Positions 1 to 11,919 of a DNA stretch of 64,000 bases are shown in pieces. The first letter of the stretch is position 1; every line of letters begins with the position of its first letter. This stretch comes from Leptodactylus fallax. Taxonomy: Eukaryota > Chordata > Amphibia > Anura > Leptodactylidae. Location of the stretch: positions 248,001 through 312,000 of the forward strand of contig CAMRHE010000506.1 in the NCBI GenBank assembly GCA_947044405.1. The letters are read 5' to 3'. The position numbers were made by a program, and so were the translations under genes. The notes below the pieces were generated by a model. It saw only the letters and a list, made by a program, of their open reading frames with translations. It was not told the DNA's origin and ran no database searches.

Positions 1-151
1 AAAATAGCCATGAAGTGAATTAAGACAAAGAACGAACAAAAGAGAAATCAAAATCAAATCAATATATGCTGTGGCCACCCTTTGCCTTCATTCACTTCAT
101 TTTGCAAATTGACAAAAATAAACTATTAACACTTCAATTTTTTTTTTTATT

Positions 152-1046
152 TTAACCACTTCAGTACTGGGCCTATTTCTGGTCCAGGACCAGACACATT
201 TTTGGATATTTTGTATGTGCGGTTTTGAGGGCTGTAACATTTTTATCATTTGGGTTATTCAACTAATTTCTGCGTCTTTTTTCGGTGACTCATAGGGCTT
301 TATTTTTATGTTGTTTTTATTTTTGCATGTTTTTTCATTCTTTTTATATCCAGGAAAATATAAACAAAAGAGGAGGGAAAACAGTTCTGTTTTTCACTTT
401 TCATTTTTTTTTTTATTTAATAGCACAAAGTTCTACTAAAAAAACATTTAAAAATAGTTTTTCCTCTCCGTTACGGTAATTTTTATTTTGTATGGTGTTG
501 TCGGGGGGTGGGGCTAGTACCTGTAATAAGGGGGTGATTTTGACGTATTACTTTATTTATTTTTTAAAAAATTTTATTTACATTTTTTTTTTTTACATTG
601 TGTCCCCGTAAGGTCATAATAGACCTTTGGGGACATCTGATCAAAATTTTTTTGTGGGGGAGGCTGATTTCCCCTGTAACTGGGGCTGGTACATTTGGCC
701 CCAGTTGCAGGAGAAATACAGCCTCCTGCACGTTGCTATAGGACCCAGCAGCTCTAACACACGCTGATCCTGGCGGATCACGTGACCGCCGGGTCAGAGG
801 GCAGCCACATCATGGCGCCGCCCATAGCTGTGTATACACAGCGATCGGGAAGGCAGGGAAGGTAATAAACCTTCCCTTCCTTCTCTCTGGGAGCTGTGGC
901 TGAAGTTACAGCCGGCTCCCTGTTTCAGCAGTTGCACGAATTTGCGCAGCTGCTGAAAACTGCATGGACGTACCAGTACGTCCTTGCAGAACAAGGAAGC
1001 CACTAGCTGGACGTATATACCCAATGGGTGGTCCGGTAGTGGTTAA
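152..1046. mobile_element. TTAA-flanked non-autonomous DNA transposon, 887 bp
   Basis: TTAA occurs at 152-155 and 1043-1046 and brackets imperfect terminal inverted repeats: CCACTTCAGTACTGG on the left and CCACTACCGGACC as the reverse complement of the right end. The interior has no transposase frame. It holds T-rich stretches, a hairpin near 600-640 (TGTCCCC/GGGGACA arms) and a palindromic GGACGTACCAGTACGTCC near the right end. TTAA duplication is typical of piggyBac and Kolobok; the ends match neither consensus perfectly, so the superfamily stays open. Mobility would need a transposase from elsewhere. Confidence 0.7.
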
Positions 1047-1320
1047 GCATTCTTACTTTGGAGCATTTTCCCTCCCCCCCCACCTAAAACTTTTGCACAG
1101 TACTATACAGTACATCATTCATGTGATCACTGGCAGGGGTACACCTAGAATTTCTGCTGACAGGTAAAAAAAAATAAAATGGTAAGAAAAAACATTCTGC
1201 AGTTGGTTATAATGGAAAATTTTTATCCCCTTTTTTTCAGTGGCTTGCAATGTGTTACAATATACTGCAAGCTGCTCAATTTTGTTACGTTAACACAGCA
1301 GCAATAATGCAGTATATATA

Positions 1321-1696
1321 CAGGTGCATCTCAATAAAGTAGAATATTTTTGAAACGTTTATTTATTTCAGTAATTGAATTAAAATAGTGATCTCCTATA
1401 TTTTCTAGATTCTTTACACACAGAGTGTTCTATTTCAAGTGCTTTATTTCTGTAAATGTTGATTATGGATTACAGGGAATGAAAACCCAAATCTAAGAAT
1501 ATTAGAATATTGTAAAAAAGTTCAGTATTGTAAATTCAGTGTGTCACCTGCCAAGGTTTCCTAAGCCTTTAAATGGTCCCTCAGTCTGGTTCAGTAGGAC
1601 ACACAATCATGGAAGACGCTGATTATGGATTGTATTACTGAATTACTGAAATGAATGAACGTTTCAAAGATATTCTAATTTATTGAGATGCACCTG
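1321..1696. mobile_element. Tc1/mariner deletion derivative (MITE), 376 bp
   Basis: Terminal inverted repeats start CAGGTGCATCTCAATAAA and run about 58 bp, with a TA dinucleotide at 1319-1320 and 1697-1698, the Tc1/mariner target duplication. The interior keeps a short piece around 1608-1620 (ATCATGGAAGACGC) that resembles the start-codon region of an autonomous Tc1-like transposase gene, so this is probably an internally deleted copy, not a de novo MITE. No coding capacity remains. Confidence 0.85.
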
Positions 1697-1807
1697 TAGT
1701 ACTGCAGTACAGCACCCCCAAAAAAAGTGCAGGCAGGCTACATTTTCCCTGCCCAGTGTTTCTGCTCTGTAATAAGACTGCTTATTAATAAATTCCCTTG
1801 CTAAATG

Positions 1808-2133
1808 TTAAAGGTGTTGTCTAGGATAAATTTGAAGCTCAATCGGAGCCAGGCATGGTGCAAAAAAAAAAAGAAAAGAAGCAAAACACTTCCTACCCCT
1901 TGGTCCTTCAAGCAGAGTGTCCCCCTGTTTCCTGCAGTGCATAGCTGGAAGTGCAGAGGTTCAGGTGATCGCTGTGGCTGGCACATGTTGAGTACTGGTG
2001 ACATCACTGCTGATGTGTCACCTGAGCCTCTGCACTTCCAGCCCCAGCAGTCCGTGCACCGAAGGGAACAGGGGACCAGGGGTACATGAGTTTGCTTCAG
2101 TGAGCTTTGACTTCATCCCAGACACCCCTTTAA
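1808..2133. mobile_element. TTAA-flanked MITE, 318 bp
   Basis: TTAA at 1808-1811 and 2130-2133 brackets inverted ends of about 30 bp: AGGTGTTGTCTAGGAT on the left and AGGGGTGTCTGGGATG as the reverse complement of the right end. The interior includes an A-rich run at 1862-1880 and a TGTCACCTGAGCCTCTGCAC segment that pairs with GTGCAGAGGTTCAGGTGA near 1950. There is no transposase frame. It belongs to a broad AGGGG-ended class seen repeatedly in this window. Confidence 0.7.
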
Positions 2134-2536
2134 ATAATATAATATAATAATATTTCTATGCGTATATTTCTATGTATATATTTCTATGTGCCAACATCTT
2201 TTTCAGTTGGGTACTTCGCCCATCAGTTACCTGTAGTAAACAAAATTTTTCAGCACTGGATTTTATAGGGATTTAGCAGCAGATTTACAGCAGGTTTCAC
2301 CCCTACATATTGAAGGAGTGAAATCCAGCAGAATTTCAGCAACATAATAAAAGTATGCTGAGGATTAAACTCTGCCGTATGTTCATTTTTCAGTTCAGAT
2401 TGTTTTTATCAGAGTCACCTAAGTACTTTTCTACAGACAAATGCACACATGCATAACTAGCAAATACTATAATAACAGAAAAAAATGTACATGCATTAAA
2501 CATGCATATACACATATACAGAATATATGCATATAC
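2134..2536. other. Unrecognised sequence
   Basis: No gene or element is recognisable. A small tandem repeat of three 14-bp units, each beginning TATTTCTATG, lies at 2151-2192. Confidence 0.6.
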
Positions 2537-2537
2537 T

Positions 2538-2569
<32 letters not shown>

Positions 2570-2589
2570 CTATATATATGTGTATATCT

Positions 2590-2617
<28 letters not shown>
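2537..2617. repeat. TA-rich microsatellite
   Basis: Long (TA)n tracts are interrupted by TATG/TATC units. Reading frames here on both strands (Ile/Tyr-rich) are products of the repeat. Confidence 0.95.
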
Positions 2618-2620
<3 letters not shown>

Positions 2621-2664
2621 TAAATATGTATATTGCATACACACATCATCAGCATATATATATA
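2618..2664. repeat. Left copy of about 45-bp direct repeat flanking a Tc1 element
   Basis: The segment begins CAGTAAATATGTATATTGCA and continues through ACACACATCATCAGC into TATATA. A near-identical copy lies at 4301-4346 directly after the Tc1 element, with two visible substitutions (TTGCA/TCGCA and ATCAG/ATAAG). This is far longer than the 2-bp TA duplication that the transposon itself would make. Confidence 0.85.
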
Positions 2665-4294
2665 CAGTACAGACCAAAAGTTTGGACACACCTTCTCATT
2701 CCAAGAGTTTTCTGTATTTTCATGACTATAAAAATTGTAGATTCACACTGAAGGCATCAACACTATGAATTAACACATGTGGAATTATATACTTAACAAA
2801 AAAGTGTGAAACAACTGAAAATATGTCTTATATTCTAGGTTCTTCCAAGTAGCCACCTTTTGCTTTGATTACTGCTTTGCACACTCTTGGCATTCTCTTG
2901 ATGAGCTTCAAGAGGTAGTCATCTGAAATGGTCTTCCAACAGTCTTGAAGGAGTTCCCAGAGATGCTTAGCACTTGTTGGCCCCTTTGCCTTCACTCTGC
3001 AGTCCAGCTCACCCCAAACCATCTCGATTGGGTTCAGCTCTGGTGACTGTGGAGGCCAGGTCATCTGGCGTAGCACCCCATCATTCTCCTTCTTGGTAAA
3101 ATAGCCCTTACACAGTCTGGAGGTGTGTTTGGGGTCATTGTCATGTTGAAAAATAAATGATGGTCCAACTAAACGCAAACCGGATGGAATAGCATGCCGC
3201 TGCAAGATGCTGTGGTAACCATGCTGGTTCAGTATTCCTTCAATTTTGAATAAATCCCCAACAGTGTCACCAGCAAAGCACCCCCACACCATCACACCTC
3301 CTCCTCCATGCTTCACGGTGGGAACCAGGCATGTAGAGTCCATTCGTTTACTTTTTCTGCGTCGCACAAAGACACGGTGGTTGGAACCAAATATCTCAAA
3401 TTTGGACTCATCAGACCAAAGCACAGATTTCCACAGGTCTAATGTCCATTCCTTGTGTTCTTTAGCCCAAACGAGTCTCTACTGCTTGTTGTCTATCCTT
3501 TGCAGTGGTTTCCTTCCAGCTATTTTACCATGAAGGCCTGCTGCACACAGTCTCCTCTTAACAGTTGTTGTAGAGATGTGTCTGCTGCTAGAACTCTGTG
3601 TGGCATTGACCTGGTCTCTAATCTGAGCTGCTGTTAACCTGCAATTTCTGAGGCTGGTGACTTGGATGAACTTATCCTCCGCAGCAGAGGTGACTCTTGG
3701 TCTTCCTTTCCTGGGGCGGTCCTCATGTGAGCCAGTTTCTTTGTAGCGCTTGATGATTTTGGCCACTGCACTAGGGGACACTTTCAAAGTTTTCCCAATT
3801 TTTCGAACTGACTGACCTTCATTTCTTAAAGTAATGATGGCCACTCGTTTTTCTTTACTTAGCTGCTTTTTTCTTGCCATAATACAAATTCTAACACTCC
3901 ATTCAGTAGGACTATCAGCTGTGTATCCACCTGACTTCTGAACAACACAACTGATGGTCCCAACCCCATTTATAAGGCAAGAAATCCCACTTATTAAACC
4001 TGACAGGGCACACCTGTGAAGTGAAAACCATTTCAGGTGACTACCTCTTGAAGCTCATCAAGAGAATGCCAAGAGTGTGCAAAGCAGTAATCAAAGCAAA
4101 AGGTGGCTACTTTGAAGAACCTAGAATATAAGACATATTTTCAGTTGTTTCACACTTTTTTGTTAAGTATATAATTCCACGTGTGTTAATTCATAGTTTT
4201 GATGCCTTCAGTGTGAATCTACAATTTTTATAGTCATGAAAATACAGAAAACTCTTGGAATGAGAAGGTGTGTCCAAACTTTTGGTCTGTACTG
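2665..4294 (-). mobile_element. Tc1-like DNA transposon, 1,630 bp
   Basis: The element starts CAGTACAGACCAAAAG and ends in its inverted copy (CTTTTGGTCTGTACTG), with TA at 2663-2664 and 4295-4296. The inverted repeats are unusually long, about 268 bp (2665-2932 against 4027-4294), and on the left side they include the last 30 or so codons of the transposase. One minus-strand transposase gene (2828-3880) fills most of the interior. The family moves by DDE cut-and-paste at TA sites. The arms remain highly similar, implying a fairly young copy, although the gene carries a stop. Confidence 0.95.
2828..3880 (-). pseudogene. Tc1-like transposase with one in-frame stop
   Basis: The frame opens with MARKKQLSKEKR, an N-terminal helix-turn-helix DNA-binding region (SVRKIGKTLKVSPSAVAKII), followed by a GRPR motif near residue 60. 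It runs to an in-frame TAG at 3479-3481 and resumes in the same frame without an indel to a normal end at 2828, 350 codons in all. All three DDE residues are visible in the second part: D in WSDES, D in QHDNDPKH and E in NPIEMVW, spaced as in DD34E. The family cuts and pastes at TA. A single nonsense codon appears to be the only lesion; the separate 198-residue downstream frame lacks the DNA-binding region. Readthrough or a sequencing error cannot be excluded. Confidence 0.93.
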
Positions 4295-4300
4295 TATATA

Positions 4301-4346
4301 CAGTAAATATGTATATCGCATACACACATCATAAGCATATATATAC
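4301..4346. repeat. Right copy of about 45-bp direct repeat flanking the Tc1 element
   Basis: Matches 2618-2664 with two visible substitutions, and is followed by a second TA run. See the findings for possible origins. Confidence 0.85.
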
Positions 4347-4348
4347 AG

Positions 4349-4377
<29 letters not shown>
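4337..4377. repeat. TA microsatellite
   Basis: Uninterrupted TA dinucleotides downstream of the right flanking repeat. Confidence 0.95.
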
Positions 4378-4379
<2 letters not shown>

Positions 4380-5529
4380 TTTTCTGTATCAAAACGTGTT
4401 TGCTCCATGGAAATAAAAAATATGATGTAAAATGCCCTTTGAATAAAAATGGATCAGTTTCAGTCCGTTTTCTGTGAGACACAAGAATATGGTATGTCTT
4501 ACTTTTCTGTCTTACAGAACCTGATTTGTTTTAACTCAGAATCTTGTGAATTGGAGCTCTGTAGATTCAATTCCAAGCAAAAACGTGGAGGAATTATTGT
4601 GGTCCTGGCACTCTTAATATCCCATAATGTGCCCTGGCTACATCCAGTAGGTCGTGGCTGTTGGCTGGGAGGTTGCGGACATAAAGTAAATGAACCTAAG
4701 TGTCCAATATTAATATCATACACTCCACAGATCACTGATCTAATACACTATAGTCCTGATATACTGAAGCAGACTTTACAGGGGTAATGTATCTGACATA
4801 TTCAGCTCTCCAGGGACTACATTACGATCACAATGGCCAACTTTTCTTGAGGATTATATTTAGACGTGTGGGTAATATTTCTTGGAGAGTCTGCAGTACC
4901 GGTACCACAAATGATGAATGTATTTGCTTTCACCTCACTGCACTGCTGGGCTTATGAAGAATTATGTTTCGTGTAGTATTCATAGCTCTGAATGCCGGAG
5001 CACAGGGGTCTTCTGGCAGAGAATTGATAAAGGGAAAGTAGTAAAAATCTATTCACAGCTATCTGCTACTGGTGGTGGGGGAACCTGAAACAGAAAAACA
5101 TGAGATGTGCACAATGGAGAGAGCCGGGCAGAGCTCAGACACCACAGAATCACACCATCCTTATTACACATTATCTCAAGATATTCAGAGACTGAGTCTT
5201 CAAGACTAATTTACTTATAACCCAGCCTGCACCTGAGCTAACAGGATCTCATTTTAGGTCTGTAGTCAGATTCATCTGCAGCTTCATCTCCCCCTTCTCC
5301 CCATTGAGATCTGTAATCTTCCCCACAGAAGAAACAACTAAGTAGCCAGTATCCTGATTTTCATTGTCTTTCAAAATAATTTGCCTGCTGTTCACTATAT
5401 TTCTCCCCTCTGTAGCATGATCTGTCTCAGCTACCAGATGCATTTACATACAGTATATGTATTCAGGGGCATGTGCAGGATTTTCCAGAGAAGGAGGATT
5501 CTGGGGGGAAGGGAGAGTTGTTGGAGGGC
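4378..5529. other. Unrecognised sequence
   Basis: No recognised gene. A 112-codon plus-strand frame (4449-4787) and a 64-codon minus-strand frame (5249-5443) show no motif I recognise and no splice context, and could be chance. The stretch 5070-5445 has the look of an interspersed repeat but I cannot name it. Confidence 0.5.
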
Positions 5530-5770
5530 GTATCATAACCTCACACAGTATAATACCCACTTTACTGGCCCCCACACAGTATATTACTCCCATTATTGAC
5601 ACCAATAGAGTATTCTGCCCCTTCATTAGCTCACATCCAATATATTGTCCCCTTTATTGGTCCCCACACATTATATTGCCTCTTTTATTGGACTCCATAT
5701 AGTGCACTGCCCCTTTATTGGTCTCCATACAATATATTGCCCCTTTTTTGGCCCCTCACACAGACATATT
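5530..5770. repeat. Minisatellite, unit about 31 bp
   Basis: Diverged units have the form ATTGGTCCCCACACATTATA followed by TTGCCCCTTTT, 30-31 bp each, about seven to eight copies. The core (GGCCCCCACACAGTAT) is shared with the array at 63500-63930, so both probably come from one repeat family. Long frames across it are repeat artefacts. Confidence 0.8.
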
Positions 5771-5879
5771 AAGTCATTACCAGGTTATGTCGATTATTTA
5801 TTACCCACCGATCCTGATTACAACACTAAATTCCTTTTTCAATATGTATATAAAATATGTCGTACTTACACTTAAGGTT

Positions 5880-6080
5880 ACGCTAGCACATATTGTAGAC
5901 TCCATAGCAGTGTTCACTTGAAATAGTGAAACGAAAAAGTCCTGTAGTCACAACTTTTTTGTCCGCTGCTTTCAGTTTAAAAACAATGGACATTCGATGG
6001 ACCCCATTATAGTCAATATAGTTAGCTAATCGATGGGGGAATTGGTAGTCTGACCTCCACCGATATGATATTGGTGACAT
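5880..6080. repeat. Interspersed repeat, copy of the GTTCACA-ended MITE family
   Basis: Contains TGGACCCCATTATAGTCAAT at 5997-6016, also present at 38146-38165 and, inverted, at about 62213-62232. Those two copies end in TGTGAACCTAGCCT-type termini; here the ends are decayed. No coding capacity. Confidence 0.55.
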
Positions 6081-6084
6081 AACA

Positions 6085-7004
6085 TTTAGACAGGATTCGT
6101 TGAAAACTTCACTGCTGGAAATTATTGATAAATCTTCCCATTGTCTTAAAGGGTACCTGAGTTTTCATCAAAAGTTGAAATATCTGCAGGGTCATTTTGG
6201 GCAATCTGTTCTCTGGCTGTGTAAGCCTTCATACATGATGTCATGTCAGATTTTTCTGTTAATAGCCACATTGTGACTAGCATTTCACTCATAGCAGGAG
6301 GCGTGTACAATACAGAGCAGTCTGCTCTCCTCCCCATCTATTATGACTACTACTGGTAAAATAGCAAACAAATATCTAAGAAAAGCCTAATATAGGAGAT
6401 CCAGAGACACTAGACTCCAAATCCAAGATATGATGCAGCTAAAAAGATCCCTGACACAGAAAAAGAGCAATCTGAGCACAGTCAGGAAAGCTGCTTACTG
6501 TCTATGACTAATATCCCATCAGCAATAACACAAGCAGCTAGCCGGAAGTAGATGGACTCTACTCACATTCACTGTGAGCTGTGAGAGGCTGAAGACTCCT
6601 CTCTAAGCAGTGTACAGGCAAGATAAGCTGTGTGGAAACATGCAGAGAATGTGAAGAGAGACCTGCCCCTCCCCTCTCCACTCATAATGTTCCCATCTGG
6701 AGCCTGTTGGTTTTTAGAGAGGGACTTTCCCAGTAATAGGGCGTGGAACAGCACATTAGGAAAGAGGGACACGCCTAGCGGCAGGAATTTAGAGAGCAGA
6801 AATAATATAAACAGCAATATTTTTAAATAAAGCGCATTACATTTTATTCCAAAATCACATGTTCTATTTAATGATTTTAAGTTGTCTGAAAAGTTAGTGA
6901 TAATTTTAGTTCGCCAGAGGCGTTTAGTTCTCTGGCTACAATCACCAAAGGTATTTGTGTAGAAAAAAAGGAGAAGATTCCAAGGAGAGATCATTTTGGC
7001 AACT
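6085..7004. other. Unrecognised sequence
   Basis: Begins with AAAGGGTACCTGAG at about 6150, which resembles AGGG-type MITE ends, but no inverted partner is obvious. The 141-codon minus-strand frame at 6569-6994 has no recognisable motif. Otherwise nothing is identified. Confidence 0.5.
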
Positions 7005-7345
7005 ATTAAGTGTGTGCTGGCTCAGTTATGCTTTAGGATTGCCCGTGGGAAGAGTGGATTCTACTAAATATCAACAAATTCTCAAAGCCAACATCCTTCA
7101 GTAAGAAGAGACTGAAGATGAAAAGACGTTCATTAGTATAACAAGATAGTGATCCAAAACATATTTCAAAATCAACCTTGGAAGACTCAAATATGACCTT
7201 CACAGTCCCCAGACTGTCCCAGAATATTACTGAAGTGTGTGGTCGATATCAAACATACCATCAAAGACCATCAAAGAACTAGAAGACCATTTCTGAACTA
7301 GAAGCGCAGTGGAAGGACGAGTGGGGAAAGATTCCTACAACACAA
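7005..7345 (+). pseudogene. Decayed Tc1-like transposase remnant (catalytic C-terminal part)
   Basis: Broken frames still spell Tc1 landmarks in order: TKYQQILKANILQ near 7058, QDSDPKHISKST near 7145 (second Asp region), PSQSPD near 7195, then DIKHTIKDHQRT near 7247. The third catalytic region and the N-terminus are eroded, and no terminal inverted repeats are visible. It abuts, but is not part of, the MITE beginning at 7373. Dead copy of a lineage different from the neighbouring 7512-8810 element. Confidence 0.75.
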
Positions 7346-7511
7346 ATATAGAGAAATATGTAATATTTCTTAGCCTTAATGTACATAATGTAATGTCCCT
7401 CCTGTGAGGGAAGTCCGATGGTCCATTCTGTTCCAATGAACATAGAGCAGGTACAATCCTTCTCTGTGTCATCAGAAAAGAACGGATTGGAAGCCCCCCT
7501 AAAGGTAAGTA

Positions 7512-8810
<1,299 letters not shown>

Positions 8811-8923
8811 TACATAATGGAATGCACTCGGATGTCACTGGCACATCGATCGTGTGCATGGGGTCTTAGTTTATTACTCCTCTTGGTGGACTTTTCATTC
8901 AGAATCAGAGTACACAAGCGCAA

Positions 8924-8938
8924 CCAACAGGGGGCGGT
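8924..8938 (+). promoter_or_regulatory. CTCF-like motif (candidate)
   Basis: CCAACAGGGGGCGGT differs from the CTCF core consensus CCASYAGRKGGCRSY only at the fourth position. It lies in apparently unique sequence just right of the split MITE. Motif match only; occupancy is unknown. Confidence 0.3.
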
Positions 8939-9102
8939 ATATTGACAGAACAATGGAACCTGCCACACCAAAATCGTTTACCTTGATAAAAAATCCAAGG
9001 GAAGATGTCAGCATGGAGTTGATATTTTTTCTATGTTTGTATAGGTATCATGTTCCTGGCGGAAACATTCTGCAATTTTGATTTGCAGTCACCTAAAGAG
9101 GT

Positions 9103-9339
9103 TTAAGGCCAAGGCCACACGTAGCAAATTGTAACTAAAAACGCAGCAGAAAAAAATGCAGCAAAAACCATTTGCATTTTTGACTGCTTTTCTCCTACAT
9201 TTTTCATTTTTCTGCAACGTGCAGAGTAAACAAAATTTCATTCACTTTGCTTATACTGTAAAACTCAGAGTTTTTTCCTGCTGTGTTTCTCCAACAGCCA
9301 AAAATGCTGCATTTCTGCAACGTGTGGCCTCAGTCTTAA
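9103..9339. mobile_element. Foldback MITE, GGCTGAGGCCACACG family
   Basis: Ends are GGCCAAGGCCACACGTAGC on the left and the inverse of GACTGAGGCCACACGTTGC on the right, with TTAA at 9103-9106 and 9336-9339. The interior is rich in AAAACGCAGCA/TGCTGCATTT pairs. Related copies are at about 10966-11100, 11105-11335, 14345-14556 and 27273-27494. No coding capacity. Confidence 0.65.
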
Positions 9340-9425
9340 GTGGGTTTTCCTTAGGATAGGTAATCAATATCTGATCGGTGGGGATCTGGCACCCAGGACC
9401 CCCACAGATCAGCTAACTGAAGCGA
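9340..9425. repeat. Truncated MITE of the ATTGATGACCTATC family
   Basis: Starts directly at the TTAA ending the previous element and reads GTGGGTTTTCCTTAGGATAG, AATCAATATCTGATCGGTGG, GGACCCCCACAGATCAGCT. This matches one end of the foldback elements at 26900-27268 and 41008-41372. The other arm is absent. Confidence 0.55.
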
Positions 9426-10959
9426 GAGCAGCACTGGGACAAGTGACACTTCTGGTTCACAGGCCAGTGACTTAACATTCATTTGTCATGTGGTCTTTTT
9501 GCAGCCTAGTACTGTTCGGGTGAATGGGGCTGAGATGCAATATCACACACAGCCACTACACAATGTATTATAATTTTGGACCTTAGGATGGGCACCATAT
9601 GCCAGGCTGCAGTATTTGATAGATAAGCATGGGGTATTACATGTATGTAACTGAAAATCTGTAGAAAGTGATAGTAAACACCATAAGATAAAGTGTTTCT
9701 ATACCTCTGGAATGGGTTTTCCAGTGTTTAGTTAGAAATGCAGTTGTTACAGTGGTCGAACTTTTTCTTCTTCATACCAAAGACATGCAAGAAAACAGCT
9801 TTCAGGGATTTTAATAGGTCCGATATATACCCTTCAGGCACAGCGCCATACATTCTGTAGTGGATGTGAATGGTACTGCAGCTCGGTCCAATTGAAGTGA
9901 AGTTTGTGGATAGATAAAGGCTTTAATAATGCAGATTAATTTCAGCATTGTGTAACAGTGTCACCAGGACAGCCCTAAACCATTGGAGGAGTTCCCACAG
10001 CTGCAGTTGGAAATGCAGGACATGGATGCTGACATGTATTTTCGTTCCTCTATTATAGTATATCATAGTCATAGTGTAGTATGATAAATGCACATTCGTA
10101 TCTAACATATGGAAGTATGGAGACTTCACAGCTGTCCATCCAACCCCTCTATTTCCTCTGCATTGTGTTCCGAGCTGTTCCAAAGCAGCTGCATCGTAAT
10201 CATTATGATAATACATTCCAGATCTGTGGCCTATGAAGACAAGAGGATCCGCGGCTTGCTAAAGGTAAGCCATTTATTTATGCAGAATATCCAGCATTGT
10301 TGTCAGCAGGCATAGGAATCAATAATCCAACCATTACGTGGAATTCCCAGAGGTGATTCACGTGTCGGTGTAAGGTATGACATAGGAATTGCCTATGCTA
10401 GTAAATGGGTCAAAATGACAATATGCTAACATTAGTAACTGGATACAAAGGAGGTTGTAGAATTACATACTAGCGCATTCCCAGTTGTTGCACTTCACGC
10501 TTTGGTTAAAGGGATTTTCTGCTGATATACTTTTATTGTGCATCAATTAGACATGTCATCAAAGTGAGATGGGTGAGGAACTTCATTCAGGTGAATATAG
10601 GCAAAGTGGGTGGACATTGGACATCCTCCTATGATAAAGCGAGTGTGGTTTAAAATGACAGTCAATAAAAGAATATACATTGTGACTGACAGGTTGCAAG
10701 GACAAAGCAGCATGGCCTCTGGCAGTAAACCACATCCAGTTACCTATAGGCTAGCGCTACAGAGCAACTTTGGTCGGAACTCTCGTCACGTGGCTTAAGA
10801 TTGCTGTATCACAATGTAACTCCCTCAATAATGTGAAGGAGTTGCTACCCTGAGGGTGAAGTGACTGCAAAAGCACTAGAAGTCTCAGTCGCAGCACCCT
10901 CAGAGTTCCATTCGCTTAAATATGTGAAGGAGGTGCAGGACGACATAGAGATTTCTAGT
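9426..10959. other. Unrecognised sequence
   Basis: About 1.5 kb without an identifiable gene or repeat. TAAAGGGATTTTCTGCTG at about 10507 resembles an AGGG-type MITE end, but I see no partner. Confidence 0.5.
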
Positions 10960-11340
10960 TGCACGACAGGAGTTTTTTTGAGCCAAAGCCAGGAATGAAT
11001 TGAGCTGAAGGTAGAAGTATAAGAACTTCCTATAAAATTCCCAATGTTTCCAAAATTGCAAGAAAAAAGCTATGTTTTCACAACGTGGGGCTTCAGCCTT
11101 AAGGCTAAGGCCCCACGTGGCGTCCCATAGCAAGAAAACGCTGCGGGAAAGGTTTCCTCTGCGGAATTTCAGTTTCAATTATACCTATGGGGAAACTGCC
11201 GATGTTTCCGTAGGTATAATTGACATGCTGCGATTTCGAAAACCGGCGCGGTCCGTGTGTCCGCAGCGCGGTTTTTACCGCAAAGTGGGCATGGGATTCG
11301 CTAGACTGTAAAATGCCGCGATTTTTTCCGCAGCGTTCTG
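10960..11340. mobile_element. Two adjacent MITE copies sharing a TTAA
   Basis: A left copy carries the internal TTTTTTGAGCCAAAGCCAGG motif (10975) and ends CAACGTGGGGCTTCAGCC at about 11098. TTAA follows, and a second copy starts at once with GGCTAAGGCCCCACGTGG (11103). Both belong to the family at 9103 and 14345. The right end of the second copy is uncertain. No coding capacity. Confidence 0.6.
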
Positions 11341-11767
11341 TCTGTTCTGCTGCTCCATTCAGGCCCCAGCAGTCAGACCCCCTCTGATCATCAAGTTACC
11401 CTCTATCCTTTGCACAGGGGGCAACTTTTTCTGATTAGAATATCCCTTTAAGGAAGACATTGAGCTAGGGATTTACATAAATCTTGCACTTTGCCAAGAA
11501 AGAAAGGTTCTACAGCTGGCAGACAAGGAATGTATTATAAGACATAATGTATTCCTATGGTATAAGAATATTACAAATTATTAAGGAGTTCTTTGAATAT
11601 ATGAAAAAAACATGAAGCAGCAGGCCTTTACTTTTATATAGGTTAAAGAACTCCTCAATGACTACTAATAGTCTAACTTATAGTAGGGACTGCATGATCT
11701 CATTTCCATATAGCACGTAGTACGGAGGGCTGGTGGTCAGCAGCTGTACTGGTTTTCTTGATAAACC
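11341..11767. other. Unrecognised sequence
   Basis: AT-rich sequence with no gene, tandem repeat or inverted repeat that I can identify. Confidence 0.5.
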
Positions 11768-11919
11768 TTAAAGGGGGGTATCCAGGATTAAAAAAATAGT
11801 GCAGCCTTCTTCTCAGGAAGTGACATCATGTCTGTTGGTCACATTCAAATGAATGGGGATGAGCTGCTGCATGGCCATGTGACCTGCTGCTTCCTAAGAA
11901 TCCTGAATAACCCCTTTAA
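11768..11919. mobile_element. TTAA-flanked MITE, 144 bp
   Basis: TTAA at 11768-11771 and 11916-11919 encloses ends AGGGGGGTATCCAGGATTA and, inverted, AGGGGTTATTCAGGATTC. Further inside, CAGGAAGTGACATCATG and GGTCACATGGCCATG also occur in a related copy at 54362-54505. No coding capacity. Confidence 0.7.

Noticed and set aside
2441..2768. Overlapping Ile/Tyr-rich reading frames on both strands
   Set aside because: They are translations of TA microsatellites and of the Tc1 end; no start context or protein character.
4449..4787. 112-codon plus-strand frame as a possible gene
   Set aside because: No domain, signal or splice context; frames of this length are expected by chance in 64 kb.
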